Shown here piece by piece: positions 1-9,984 of a stretch of DNA of 64,000 nt. A model generated the notes under the pieces. The model did no database searches. It was not told the origin of the DNA and saw only the letters and a program-made list of their open reading frames with translations. Position 1 is the stretch's first letter. Each line of letters begins with the position of its first letter. Made by a program: the position numbers and the translations under genes. The stretch is from Molanna angustata. Its lineage: Eukaryota > Arthropoda > Insecta > Trichoptera > Molannidae. The stretch lies in NCBI GenBank assembly GCA_963576475.1, contig OY754982.1, positions 4,553,201 to 4,617,200 on the forward strand. The letters run 5' to 3'.

Positions 1-815
1 ACTAAAACATACACGATATTCTTTTTGTTGCTGTAAAGTAAGCTTGAGGAGAACATTTCATGTTATGAAGAACATTCAAATATACAACATTCTTTTTGTT
101 GCTGTAAAGTAAGCTTGAGGTGAGAATTTCATGTTATGAAATACATTCAAATACACGACATTCTCTTTGTTGCTGTAAAGTAAGCTTGATGGAGAATTTC
201 ATGTTATGAAGAACATTCAAATACACGACATTATTTTTGTTGCTGTAAAGTAAGCTTGAGGTGAGAATTTCATGTTATGAAATACATTCAAATACACGAC
301 ATTCTCTTTGTTGCTGTAAAGTAAGCTTGATGTGAGAATTTCATGTTATGAAGAACATTCAAATACACGACATTATTTTTGTTGCTGTAAAGTAAGCTTG
401 AGGTGAGAATTCCATGTTATGAAATACATTCAAATACACGACATTCTCTTTGTTGCTGTAAAGTTAGCTTGATGTGAGAATTTCATTTTATGAAGAACAT
501 TCAAATACACGACATTCTCTTTGTTGCTGTAAAGTAAGCTTGATGTGAGAATTTCATGTTATGAAGAACATTCAAATACACGACATTATTTTTGTTGCTG
601 TAAAGTAAGCTTGAGGTGAGAATTTCATGTTATGAAATACATTCAAATACACGACATTCTCTTTGTTGCTGTAAAGTTAGCTTGATGTGAGAATTTCATG
701 TTATGAAGAACATTCAAATACACGACATTATTTTTGTTGCTGTAAAGTAAGCTTGAAGTGAGAATTTCGTGTTATGAAGAACATTCAAATACACAACATT
801 ATTTTTGTGCTACAA
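1..815. repeat. 71-bp satellite array with dimeric higher-order pattern
   Basis: About 11.5 tandem units of 71 bp, running off the left edge of the window. The landmark AAGCTTGA (or TAGCTTGA) recurs at 41, 112, 183, 253, 324, 395, 466, 537, 608, 679 and 750, so spacing is 71 with one 70. Two unit types alternate through most of the array: type A (GAGG, GAAATAC, ATTCTCTTT) and type B (GATG, GAAGAAC, ATTATTTTT), giving a 142-bp higher-order repeat. The last unit decays at about 810-815. Most units carry a HindIII site (AAGCTT). No ORF or RNA function is evident. Confidence 0.97.
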
Positions 816-1664
816 TGTCGGTAACCTTTGATTTCTGATTTCTTCTCGTTTCTGATTCGATTTCGGAGACTTACATCCAACATTTGCCTTTTCATTGCTT
901 GCTGAACGCATTTGATCTTTTGTAAACTTTTGGCAATGAGGGACATATGTAGTTTCTAAGCCGTAAACATAGTAGTATCAAAACATAGACAAATTAAACA
1001 CAGTATCGGAGCAAAAGTGGCCGGTGAATCAAGAGACATTTGTGCTTTCTCTAACAAGCGATGAATGATGATAGTGTTTTGAGCATTCTGACATTTCCTT
1101 TACAAATATGCCGTGCATCGCGCATACCGAATAGATATAAATTGTAATGCTTTCAGCAAGGACATCACGATATGCTGAGGGTTGCAACACTAAAGAATAT
1201 CATCAGTTCCCATGACGGATGGGGTGGGTATAGGTGGAATGCAGAGCAGACATGCGTGGATTAGGGTGAGAGAATTAAGATTGATGGATGACGATGGAAC
1301 TAGTCACCCACTCCCCATTATGTACGACATATATACATAACCCTCGGTGACACACCATCTCAACTGGATACAGAGGAAGATCAATCAACTACTGGCTATC
1401 ACAAATTCCTAAGAAGCTGTGGTCTGATTGCAACCAGCACAAAATTGATTTTAAAGACATTTAACACTTGAGTGCTACAAGAAAATGTCAGAGATCGTTG
1501 GCATACATATTTATTTAATTAATAATACATGTGTACATTAAAAGAACACATTCAAAAAATACACTACTTGTTTCATACAGAAACTTGTTTATATTCTAAG
1601 GCCAAACGCAGTTATTTCATACAGCAAACACATTCAAATACAGAAAATACATAATCTATTGTAA
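816..1664. other. Unassigned intergenic sequence
   Basis: No tandem structure, recognisable transposon protein or RNA gene was seen. The stretch 1200-1400 is somewhat less AT-rich than its surroundings, but its short ORFs resemble nothing I know. Confidence 0.5.
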
Positions 1665-1716
1665 AAATATCATTATTAATGTACATTTAACAAAATGTAC
1701 ATTAATAATGATATTT
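1665..1716. repeat. Perfect 24-bp hairpin
   Basis: Left arm 1665-1688 and right arm 1693-1716 are perfect reverse complements (24 bp) around the 4-nt loop AACA. The arms are AT-rich (core ATTAATGTACATT). The hairpin sits at the 3' edge of a CR1-like LINE fragment, so it may be a small foldback insertion or a tail rearrangement. Confidence 0.9.
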
Positions 1717-1890
1717 ATAATGTGTAGTTTACTGATGAAAGATCGTTCCAAGGGCGTTATAACTTTACTGTTTGCTCTATGAAACATATAAGTTGTTGGT
1801 AATTTTCTGTAGAAGTCAATGTTCTGGTTTCCTCTTATGTCAGGGGACAATTTATTCTACTTTAATGGCTCATTTACACTAAAAGTAATA
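1700..1890 (-). pseudogene. CR1-like LINE ORF2 C-terminal fragment, copy 1
   Basis: On the minus strand the frame reads a degraded end of a non-LTR reverse-transcriptase ORF, with the landmark PDIRGNQNIDFYRKL and then HRANSKVITPLERSFIS. The same segment recurs at 3365-3560 and 28095-28260 with better conservation (DIRGVQSMDTF, FGRLLKTAL). The sequence is truncated at both ends and is a dead copy. Assignment to a CR1/Rex-like clade rests on the style of this C-terminus and is tentative. Confidence 0.6.
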
Positions 1891-2185
1891 CTATGTACGT
1901 TTGTATTAGTTTAATGTACCTACTAATTGATCGTTGTATATAATATATACATTTTTGCCAGCTGGTAAAATCTAAAGTAGGTATCGTATATTTCACAATA
2001 AATTATTAGAATTATGAAAAAAATATAAATATAATTTTAGATTTATATATTTCATATATGATAAAAAAATTTAATATGACATTTAAGAATAAAATCGAAA
2101 ATATAATCACAATACTAATCACGAGAAAAATAAAAGTTATCCTTGTAAATCTAGATATTAACAAAAACATGACAGTTAGTAATAA
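1891..2185. other. AT-rich unassigned sequence
   Basis: Very AT-rich, with no recognisable element. The short ORF starting at 2058 runs from this stretch into a dispersed repeat and is probably fortuitous. Confidence 0.5.
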
Positions 2186-2365
2186 TATTTATATGACATT
2201 TAAAAATCTCAGCAGAGACGTAGTTGGCATATTTTGGGAGAGCCGCAAGATCAAGGTACATACAGGGCTTACGACCTGTCATTGGGTGGTTTACGTAATT
2301 ACTTTATGCGCTTGCCCAAAGTTCACCAATCATGCCTTATTGAGTTCCTTATCAATCTAATTTTT
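2186..2365 (+). repeat. Dispersed repeat family A (copy 1)
   Basis: Carries the family landmarks GACGTAGTTGG, TACAGGGCTTACGACCTGTCA, GGTTTACGT and GCGCTTGC...GTTCACCAAT. Other copies lie at 9985-10310, 10720-10890, 32090-32325, 46735-46812 (minus) and 62105-62280. No protein similarity or terminal inverted repeats were recognised, so the class is open: SINE-like or a non-autonomous DNA element. Confidence 0.75.
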
Positions 2366-3225
2366 GAAAGTCTTGATGTTGAATATTTAAAATTACATTG
2401 ACTCCCGACAGGGAAAACAAGTCTTGTAAGTAAACTATGGGTAACATAATTAAAACGTAAAAAAATATTTAAGCAAACATTAATATACAAAAAATGCAAA
2501 TATGAATTTGTGTGTCTTTTATTCGATCATAATGGAATCTAATCAAGTATTAATAGTCGATAAATTGTAAATAATAATTACGACAGTTAACATCAATTAC
2601 CAAAACAGTTCATTAATTGGAATAGAAATATTCATGATGCACGTTATTTCCTGACACAAAATGTCCGTTAGTGAATCGACATTTTATTTTTAACAACAAA
2701 TCAATAGTTGAGTTATCAATTATCGCGCAATTCGGATTGAATTAATAATTCCAATCCGATCGAGCGAGACAATTTTGTTAAACAAATCAGGAAGCCATGT
2801 TTTATTCCGTTGTCAAACTTTAAATAAATGCTTGCATGAAACAAAGTAATTAAATTATGGACAGGGCTATGGGAATAATTAAGAGATTATCAATAATAAC
2901 AATAAAGGGCTGTCAGTGAAGCCGTCAACACAAATTCAGCTGTTATATAATTCAGTAAAAGATCGGAAGCGTCCAACAACAGCGCGGGAATGGACGAAGG
3001 GCGCCATGTTAGCTGTGAATAATAATTACGGAGCCGAATTGAATATTTGATAGTGTAAAGCGATCAATCATATTTGGCGCCCAGGTGTTGGGGTGTTTAT
3101 GTATGTGAAGTACATAGCATAACACCTCCCACACATTCATACGTCCATATCTTCATACAATGGACTACTTCCACGCCGATGATACATTGTGACCAATCCT
3201 ATACTTAGTGACTTTCCATATCCGT
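2366..3225. other. Unassigned sequence
   Basis: AT-rich to about 2900, then slightly more mixed to 3225. No LINE, SINE, MITE, tRNA or convincing exon was seen. Confidence 0.5.
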
Positions 3226-3228
3226 TGG

Positions 3229-3280
3229 GTGTTTTGACTAGACCTTAGAATACACCAAAGCTGTCAAAGTTTACCTAACA
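3229..3280 (-). repeat. Left member of a distant inverted pair
   Basis: The words GACTAGACCTTAGAATACAC and AGCTGTCAAAGTTTA reappear as reverse complements at about 4465-4530. The spacing of the two blocks differs between members. They bracket about 1.2 kb that contains a CR1-like fragment and other repeats. Confidence 0.6.
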
Positions 3281-3364
3281 ATAAATACAATAAACGGAAT
3301 TAAAATTTACTTGACCATGTAAGCTTCAACAAGCAACGAGCATGTATGGGACGAAGTAAAGGAA

Positions 3365-3785
3365 GCCAGGAATATAATAATAATAATTAAAATTTGTAAC
3401 GCCATTTAGTGATACAAGATCACTACAAGGGCGCTGTAGCTTATTTGTTGGCTCTACGAAACAAGGCAGTCTTGAGTAGTCTACCGAAGGTGTCCATGCT
3501 CTGAACTCCACGTATGTCAAGAAGCAATTTATTCCATTTCAAAGGCCCGTCCACACTTAAACCGTGATCATAGTAAGCCGCCTTATTGACTCTGTCCATT
3601 TCTTTTAAAGAGTTGGTACTGTGATTCAGAAGATATCAGCGTAAGCTGCCTCCATGATGGAACATTCCTTTGGCACAGTTCCTGAATGTAATGTGGAGAC
3701 AAGTCGTTCAGAGCTTTAAACACCATCAGGCATACCTTATAGTCCACTCGTTCTGGATATCTCAACCAGTGCAGTTGCAAGTTTT
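3365..3785 (-). pseudogene. CR1-like LINE reverse-transcriptase C-terminal fragment, copy 2
   Basis: The minus strand first reads LHWLRYPERVDYKV and CLMVFKALNDLSPHYI, a hallmark of the CR1/Rex-like reverse-transcriptase C-terminus. It continues, with disruptions, to KWNKLL, DIRGVQSMDTFGRLLKTAL and SDLVSLNGVT. It ends at a (TAA)n microsatellite at about 3370-3388 that would be the element's 3' tail. Stops and frame changes show it is dead. It is the best of four related fragments (see 1700, 28095 and 59600). Confidence 0.8.
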
Positions 3786-3794
3786 TGCAATAAT

Positions 3795-3875
3795 TGCAAA
3801 AATAGAGGAGTATGGCGCTCGGTTCTCTCTGCTTACCCCGTTATGGACATGGCGTGATGGAATGTAAGTGTATGT
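3795..3875 (+). mobile_element. 3' tail of the recurrent LINE tail family
   Basis: A short fragment with the tail signature of the family seen best at 15944-16400: CGGTTCTCTCTGC, TACCCCGTTA, GGACATGGCGTGATGG. Only the last coding residues and the 3' end remain. Confidence 0.7.
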
Positions 3876-4099
3876 GATTTACGTACACACCGTACCTACT
3901 ATTATTTCGATGTAGTGTTTTATAATTTTCGGTTAGGTTTATTTAGCCTTAAATGATAATAGCAACTCTCGTGAGCGAGTTGTTTTATAAATTCAATTGA
4001 AATTGGTTGCAGGAAAAATGTTGACAAAACCTTTTTCATTTAGGGTTAGGAATACTGTATTCGTTTTCGATCGCATTTTTCAAATAAATTATATTTTTT

Positions 4100-4400
4100 A
4101 ACTAGCTGTGAGGCACCGGCTTAGAATAGTGCTTTCACTCTTTTCTATTATTGTTTTCGAGTGTCCCGTAAGAGCCGGGTAATAGAAAATACAACAGGCA
4201 ACAATAACATCTCATATAGTTCAGCAATGAGGTTCACCACCCATTTTGAATATAGTGCCTTTTTAGGTGAGACGAGACTGGTGTGTGGGTATACACAGAT
4301 ATGTTGTGCTCCCTTTTATACTTAGGGCAATGCACACCCGCACACCTTTCGCTGGTTACCCCACATTGTGGGATATGCCGTGATGGTATGAATGAATGAA
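4100..4400 (+). repeat. Dispersed repeat family B/C (most complete copy)
   Basis: The first part (4104-4190; AGCTGTGAGGCACCGGC, AGAATAGTGCTT, GTAATAGAAAATAC) recurs on the minus strand at 10515-10568 and 31446-31542. The second part (4195-4400; ACAGGCAACAATAACATCTC, GAGACTGGTGTGTGGGT, CCCACATTGTGGGATATGCC) recurs at 29955-30180, 10895-11050 (minus), 9840-9930 (minus) and 39420-39500. It ends in a (GAAT)n tail, as retroposons do. The minus strand can be read as a degraded peptide, but no domain is recognised. Confidence 0.75.
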
Positions 4401-4464
4401 TTAATTATTTACGTAGTTGCATGATTATTATTTTTTATGTTGAAATTTTCGCGATATTTTCACA

Positions 4465-4565
4465 ACATAAACTTTGACAGCTCATCCGATTTTGGTTATG
4501 TGTATTCTAAGGTCTAGTGGTGTTTTGTGAGCTGTGGTGTATTCTGAGGTCTAGTGGTGTTTTGG
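4465..4565 (+). repeat. Right member of the distant inverted pair, with an internal duplication
   Basis: Reverse-complement match to 3229-3280 (CTTTGACAGCT and GTATTCTAAGGTCTAGT). Within it the word TATTCTAAGGTCTAGTGGTG is followed about 40 bp later by a near-copy. Confidence 0.6.
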
Positions 4566-4889
4566 GCTGGGCTGTGTCACGTATAAACACGCACAACATA
4601 AATACGAACGGATCATATTGGACGAGCGGTTTTGAATAGATAGATTTAAAATTGTTTTTTTAGGTCATATGATGGAATCATTGACAACTACATATAAAAG
4701 AATATGATGTAACGCAGCATGTTAAGATCTGGAGACTGAAACGCGGAGCTCGATGTTCGCTTGGTATTGTCAGTTCACGCCAAGTCATCGAGAAAGCAGA
4801 TTATTAGCCAAAATAGAAATTCACAATACCACATGGATTCATTCCAATATTTATTCAAATCATATTCTCCCAATATTCAAGATATGTAT

Positions 4890-5390
4890 TTTATTTTTTA
4901 TCACATCATATTTTACAATGATAACAACAAGTAGATTACTGATGCCCAACTAGGAAACCCTGTACTAAGGTTAGCAGTTAACAACTGTACAATACAAAAA
5001 CAAGTTACAATATACCTATGAATTATAAACATCAAAACACCATAATGTTTGAATTCTTTTTTTCTAACATTTTATTATTGTTACATGTTATAGATTTTCA
5101 AAGCTTTCAATCTCAGCCTCAGTTTAATTTACTACTTTTTTCTGATGTTTTTTCGAAACCGCATACTTTCTGTTTTTGTTTACTCCTTCTTATTTTTTCT
5201 CGTAATATTTTTTTTTGTTATGTTCTGACTTGTGTTTTTTTTTCTCTTTGGATTTGTACCACAATATTTTGCATTATTTAATTTGTATGTGCTATCTGTA
5301 AATGAACTAATGTTTTTACCATATTTGTAATAAAAGTTTGTATGTATATGGTCTGTAGATATGCCAATTTAAATAAAATAAAATAATATA
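4890..5390. repeat. LINE 3'-UTR-like stretch, AT-rich
   Basis: 4893-4990 (AGTAGATTACTGATGCCCAACTAGG, in parts) is repeated at 12645-12740. The rest is T-rich, with an open frame at 5018-5281 that is low-complexity. It ends with AATAAA-type signals and A-rich sequence near 5330-5390. This could be a retroposon 3' end, but no coding part is recognised. Confidence 0.4.
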
Positions 5391-6660
5391 AACACGATCA
5401 AGTACGAGCAGTGCACTATGGCAAATGCGCGTTGAACAATACTCTTTTGGAGTATTAGAGTTATTAAATCGAGTTCGTGTATGCATACCTAGAATAAGAA
5501 AAGTTGGATCATACTTTTTTAATGTAATGAATCAAGATTACTATACGTCGGTAAAAATCATGATTTTTTCATGCTATTAATCGATATTTTAAGCGATATT
5601 CAAACAAGCTAGAGGGAACGTATGCCGCGTGTGTCCAAAATCTTTTATTTCGTGTCATTAGTAACTCGACAATTACCTTCGGTACTCAATTTCTTAATGG
5701 CAAATAGAGTTATTAGAAGTTAGTTAGTTAGAAACAATATAATATTGATTAATGGTTAGAGTAAATTGTATGTAATGGACACGTAGGGTAGGGATGGGGT
5801 TTACATCCAAGAACACACGAGACTATTTATCATAATTAAGTTGGAATTCCATACGAGGTACTAACAGAACTTTTGTGACTCAATTTACAAAATTACGAAA
5901 ATCTTAACGATTGCGTGTTTGGAGTATCTACTTAGCTTAAATTGTGATTAATTTGGAGTAGATAATTTGATATACTGATTTCTTATTTCCTAACTTGAAA
6001 TAACAGCAGACAGCCATTACTTCTTCACTCGATCTTAGACGGTGCGATACGGCTCTTTTTTCTTGAATACATTTCTCAAACCACGAAGCTTTCAGAGCCA
6101 ACAAAACTGCCTTCTTCTAAATCACACATGGCCCTCAATATTACCCTTGCCATAAGGATGACAATCTATACAACATCGTTCATTGTTAATATTTTACCTT
6201 AAAGGCACCGAAAATTTGTCATTTTTGCTGTAGTAAAATTAGTCCCAAGATGGCATATTTGAATATGTCTAATCCATACGTGTGCGAATACTGAAGTCAT
6301 AGACGTTTTAATCACTAACCATAAAATTATCAATGTATCAGCTATCGACAAATGGTAAAATGCTAGCATCCCCACATTTTCCCCCCCAAAAAGCCAATCC
6401 TCACAAAATCCCCGATCGAGTTGAGAATCTCCGCAATTTGGGGTATTCCCCACAAATTGGCAACGCTGAATTCTCGTCTGTTTATTTTCTTTGTTGAAAA
6501 TGCTATATCAAATGAGCGATCAATAAACCTAGTAATTGATCATGGATCCAACATGTGTTTACATATTCATTTACATATTCCAAAATATTACAATACTCCG
6601 GACTCTTTTAAAATCCTTCTGTTTTCATAGTTCTATATTGTTATATTAATCTACATATTT
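5391..6660. other. Unassigned sequence with one short dispersed repeat
   Basis: No gene or known transposon was identified. The block 5834-5880 (GGAATTCCATACGAGGTACT...AGAACTTTTGTGA) recurs in direct orientation at 6896-6945. A short hairpin lies at about 6434-6460. Confidence 0.45.
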
Positions 6661-6842
6661 ATTTATTTAATATTGCTTCTCGGGCAACTGACAGGTACTA
6701 TGTCAAATATTAATATAACACGCACCCAATAACAAGTTGCCACATTTTGGTGACTTACGATATTAATCGTCTCACAGATCCAGATTGAAAACACAATTAA
6801 AAACTGTGTCTCCACCGGGAATCGAACCCGGGACCATATTTC
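6661..6842 (-). mobile_element. SINE family 2 (tRNA-derived), 5'-truncated
   Basis: The minus strand carries the B box GGTTCGATTCCCGG, then GGAGACACAG, the body ATTAATATCGTAAGT and GTGGCAACTTGTTATTGGGT, and the end TTGCCCGAGAAGCAATATTAAA with an (AAAT)n tail. The A-box half of the tRNA head is missing. Full copies are at 7390 and 43397. Confidence 0.9.
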
Positions 6843-7389
6843 ATATTTCGAAGAATGGATGTTTCTCTTAGATAGTCTTGATTGAAAAATAATTATCATA
6901 AATAAGATGGAATTCTATATGAGGTATTAACAGAACTTTTGTGAGAAAAAGGATCTAGGAACATATAAAACCTTATTAATATTTTCAAATTTATCCGTGA
7001 TACAATTCAAAGCGAGATACTTAATACAATCAATATTATCTATGGTTAATAAACCATAGATAGAACTTTGCATATACCTGAAATTTCACTGTATGCAATA
7101 AGTTACTAATTGGTTATACATGGATAGATTGCGAAGAGTTCATTTGGCAGCGCATGGCTGGAGGAGATAGGTTCGTAATATTCGATATCAGAAGCTATTC
7201 AACCAGTCAACTTTCTTGAAAGGATTAAGCTATTATTAATATTCGTGCTCAGGTGCAAGAATATATTAACTTCAAAAGCTTCCAACTTTCATATATAACG
7301 GATGTTATAAACAAACTTATATACATACGCTACATATCTTCAAAGTATGATGAACTCAATTTATATTATATCCTCTTAACAATAACATA
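6843..7389. other. Unassigned sequence with a small hairpin
   Basis: Contains a direct-repeat block (6896-6945, partner at 5834) and a perfect 11-bp hairpin with a 4-nt loop at 7037-7062 (TATCTATGGTT). No coding similarity was seen. Confidence 0.5.
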
Positions 7390-7612
7390 GTCGGCCCTCG
7401 TGGCTCAGTTGGTTGGATATCTGACAGCTGATCCAAGGGTCCCGGGTTCGATTCCCGGTGGAGACACAGTTTTTAAAATTGTGTTTTCAGTCTGGATCTG
7501 TGAGACGATTAATATCGTAAGTCTCCAGAATGTGGCAACTTGTTATTGGGTGCGTGTTAAATAATTATTTGACATAGTACCTGTTAGTTGCCCGAGAAGC
7601 TATATAAAACAT
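7390..7612 (+). mobile_element. SINE family 2, full-length copy
   Basis: The tRNA-like head has an A-box region GTGGCTCAGTTGG and a B box GGTTCGATTCCCGG. It is followed by the family body (TTTTCAGTCTGGATCTG, CCAGAATGTGGCAAC, GTTGCCCGAGAAG). The head would be transcribed by RNA polymerase III. The tRNA isotype is uncertain because the anticodon arm does not fold cleanly. Not a functional tRNA. Confidence 0.93.
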
Positions 7613-7696
7613 AGAGTAAGGATTTTTTATTTTTTTATTCATGCAACTTTTTTCATCCATTTTGTTCCTTTGCCATTTCCGATAAGACTTTATAAG

Positions 7697-8095
7697 GTAC
7701 TAGCGGACCCGACAGACGTTGTCCTGCACGAACATTGACTTGCCTGTTATTAGCTGGTTCGACAAAAAACATAAAAATCCCACATCTATATATCTCTCTC
7801 TCTCTCTCTCTTAAAATATAAAATACCGCATAACCAACATTGCATAATATTATGTCATATCGAAAGCAATATTGCCAGTATTAAAAATGCTACCTATTCC
7901 GAAAATATTTATAACGACTGATATTTTTACCATATTAATGTATAAAATTCCTTTTTGTGAATCTAAACCATTCAGGGATTCACATAAACACACATAAAAA
8001 GTTTCATCAAAATCGGTTTAGCCGTTTAGGAGGAGTTCAGTGACATACACACGTACAGAAGAATATATATATATAAAGATAAGAACCGGACATAA
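7697..8095 (+). repeat. Dispersed repeat of the 'CGACAGACGTTGTCCTG' type
   Basis: Begins at ACTAGCGGACCCGACAGACG and ends at TTTAGGAGGAGTTCAGTGAC, CACGTACAGAAGAATATA and a TATA-rich tail. The combination (AAAATCGGTTTAGCCGTTTA near the end) is one I associate with a very widespread insect genomic repeat. A (TC)n run lies at about 7793-7811. Class not certain. Confidence 0.7.
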
Positions 8096-8316
8096 AGTTA
8101 CCATTTAGTCGTTATTCAATTCAAAATAAAAATAAATCTTTTTTTTTAATTTTTGGAAAAGAGTAAATTTTTGAAAAGCCATACATCGAGAACTAAATAA
8201 CTTATTTTCATTTTTTTTCAAAGTTCTTATTATTCACACTGTGGAATGCCATAGTAAATTATTTATATTGACTTAACTATAAGACACTATAGTTTTACTT
8301 CCACTCAATAAATTAA
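8096..8316. other. AT-rich sequence next to the PLE 3' end
   Basis: No independent element recognised. The part from about 8260 is probably the 3' terminal region of the PLE on the minus strand. Confidence 0.4.
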
Positions 8317-8358
8317 CTATTGTAACGTTTTCGGACTTTCGTCCATCATCAGCAACGT
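8317..8358 (-). ncRNA. Hammerhead ribozyme with canonical core (PLE-associated)
   Basis: Read on the minus strand: helix I 5' strand GUUG, CUGAUGA (8352-8346), one extra U (8345), helix II GGAC-GAAA-GUCC, core GAAA (8332-8329), helix III insert ACGU, then UA with predicted cleavage after 8323, and helix I 3' strand CAAU. All catalytic positions match the hammerhead consensus. Proximal helix I is only 4 bp including a G-U pair. Helix III is a bare palindrome, so activity would be expected mainly as a dimer. It lies just 3' of a PLE endonuclease ORF, the arrangement known for PLE hammerheads. Confidence 0.85.
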
Positions 8359-8383
8359 CGTTACTTAAACTATTATTCAAAGT

Positions 8384-8822
8384 CTATGTTATGCGTTGCG
8401 CGGGAGGGTTTGGCGGAGGGGGGGCGGGGGGGGACTTCAATAGATTCGTGGCAGGGGTGTATTGGTTTTTTGTCAAAAGGCACTGAAGTGGAGAGGTGAT
8501 GGGAGGTCTGTGAATATTTAAAAGATGTATGTTGTGGTTTTCTTTTCCGATTTCGATTTTTTCCAATATGTCCAATTTTCTTCCTTTGTTGCAAATGTGT
8601 ATTGGTTGTGCTTCCCCTCCATTAAATTTGTGTCCTGTATCTCTTATGTGGTCCGCCATTTCGGAATTTAGGCTGAAGTTTTTGGTGGCTTTCACGTGTT
8701 CTTTTATTCGAGCAGATATTTTCCTTCCTGATTGTCCAATATTGAAGGCTTCGCAGCTTCCACATTGAATTTTGTAAACCCCACTTTTGTTTAATTTATC
8801 TATTTTGGATTTGTAAAGTTGT
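8384..8822 (-). pseudogene. Penelope-like element GIY-YIG endonuclease C-terminus
   Basis: An open minus-strand frame of about 145 codons. It begins in KSKIDKLNKSGVYKIQC and continues GSCEAFNIGQSGRKISARIK, matching the GIY-YIG endonuclease of PLEs (GVY ... Y-I-G, here N-I-G). It ends in a proline-rich tail. The reverse-transcriptase part is absent, so this is a 5'-truncated copy. The second signature Tyr is replaced by Asn. The hammerhead at 8317-8358 lies downstream, as in known PLEs. Confidence 0.88.
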
Positions 8823-8843
8823 ATCCAAAATAGATAAATTAAA
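8790..8843. repeat. 21-bp inverted repeat at the PLE truncation point
   Basis: 8790-8810 and 8823-8843 are perfect reverse complements with a 12-nt loop. The left arm lies inside the PLE frame (codons for KIDKL). The right arm is therefore an inverted copy of PLE coding sequence, marking the 5' truncation junction as a snap-back. Confidence 0.85.
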
Positions 8844-9164
8844 TGACAGAGATAAATTACAGGTACAAAGAGAACGTATCTGTGATATTTTTTACAATTT
8901 CCATTTTGAATATAGATTCAGATACAATAAAAATGTCAGTATGGTCATTAAAGTTTTCCATATTTTGTTAAGTGGTATCCTGAATCCTGCATTAGTTGTT
9001 GTCAACGTAACGAAAAAATTCAAGTTTTTGGGCAGCCGATTTGCGAGCACATGTTTTCAAGGGTTGCAAATCTGGATTTGTAATCAAAAATCATTAATAA
9101 TCCATTTAATGAAAGTTCCCCTGCAACATTTGACTGAGATAATTGTATATTTCAATCGTTGAGC
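8844..9164. other. Unassigned sequence
   Basis: No recognisable element. The small ORF at 8941-9162 has no familiar motif. Confidence 0.45.
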
Positions 9165-9240
9165 GTTCTTCATTCATCCTTCCAATGTGGACAAACTATC
9201 TTAGCATGTTCACTTTCATTCTACTGATATAAAAAATCTT
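9165..9240 (-). mobile_element. LINE tail family fragment
   Basis: GAGCGTTCTTCATTCATCCT and the following 50 bp match, on the minus strand, the segment encoding RWFGHM...MNEERL in the copies at 15944 and 21660. Both ends are lost. Confidence 0.65.
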
Positions 9241-9838
9241 TGTCTTAGATTTGCTAGTGTCCTAATTTCTTCCCCTGTCATGCATCGTCCTATTATTATT
9301 ATTCCTAACGATCTTATTTCAATTGCACTTTTTTGTGAGACTTCTGCCATGGTTTTAAAACTTTTATAATTATATCTTGAAGTGTGGTCTATCTATCTTT
9401 TATTTTTCATCGTAATAAATATAATGACATTTACAGGTAAGGCTATTTTTGGTCAAAAATAGTATAGATAGTGTAAAGGCAGGAAGTCGAAGTGGAAAAA
9501 TTGAAATATTGAAGATAATATCTGAAGTGATGCATCATCGTCATATGGACAGGAGGTTAGTTTAAAAGACTCTTGGAAACTCTGAAAGAAGTTCATGCAT
9601 AATATCGTGATCGATTATTTTTCAAGAGAAGAATAATCTTGAAATATTACTGTACCTACGAACTAAACCCAGAAGAGCTTCTGAATAGTTTAATAAAATT
9701 ATAGATAAAAATAGATAATATGTTTCAATAAGTTTTATACATGAACACCATCATACTGTGTTTCTGATGAGGGTAGGCAGATACAATCAAACGCCATATC
9801 ATCATATATCGCTTCATCTAGATACTTTCAATCGTCAC
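9241..9838. other. Unassigned sequence
   Basis: No gene seen. A perfect 9-bp hairpin with a 2-nt loop occurs at 9443-9462. Confidence 0.45.
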
Positions 9839-9839
9839 A

Positions 9840-9930
9840 TTCATTCAATAATTACCATCACTGCATATTCCACAATATGGAGTGGTATCCATTGACAGGT
9901 GTGCGGGTGCCTTATAAAACTAATCAAACC
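9840..9930 (-). repeat. Dispersed repeat family C, partial
   Basis: Reverse-orientation copy of the family end: CATTCATTCAATAA, ACCATCACTGCATAT, CACAATATGGAGTGGTA, GGTGTGCGGGTGCC. Confidence 0.65.
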
Positions 9931-9984
9931 CGGGCGAAGTTCAACTAAATCGATAATTTTTTTTTTTTTTAACAGATTTTTAAT

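Noticed and set aside
1..815. CRISPR-like array
   Set aside because: Units are contiguous 71-bp tandem copies without unique spacers, in eukaryotic DNA; it is a satellite.
1724..1760. CTGATGAAAG resembling a hammerhead core box
   Set aside because: No GAAA, helix II or cleavage-site sequence follows at the right spacing, and it lies in a CR1-like coding fragment.
2058..2360. 100-codon plus ORF as a gene
   Set aside because: Half of it lies in dispersed repeat family A, whose other copies do not keep the frame open.
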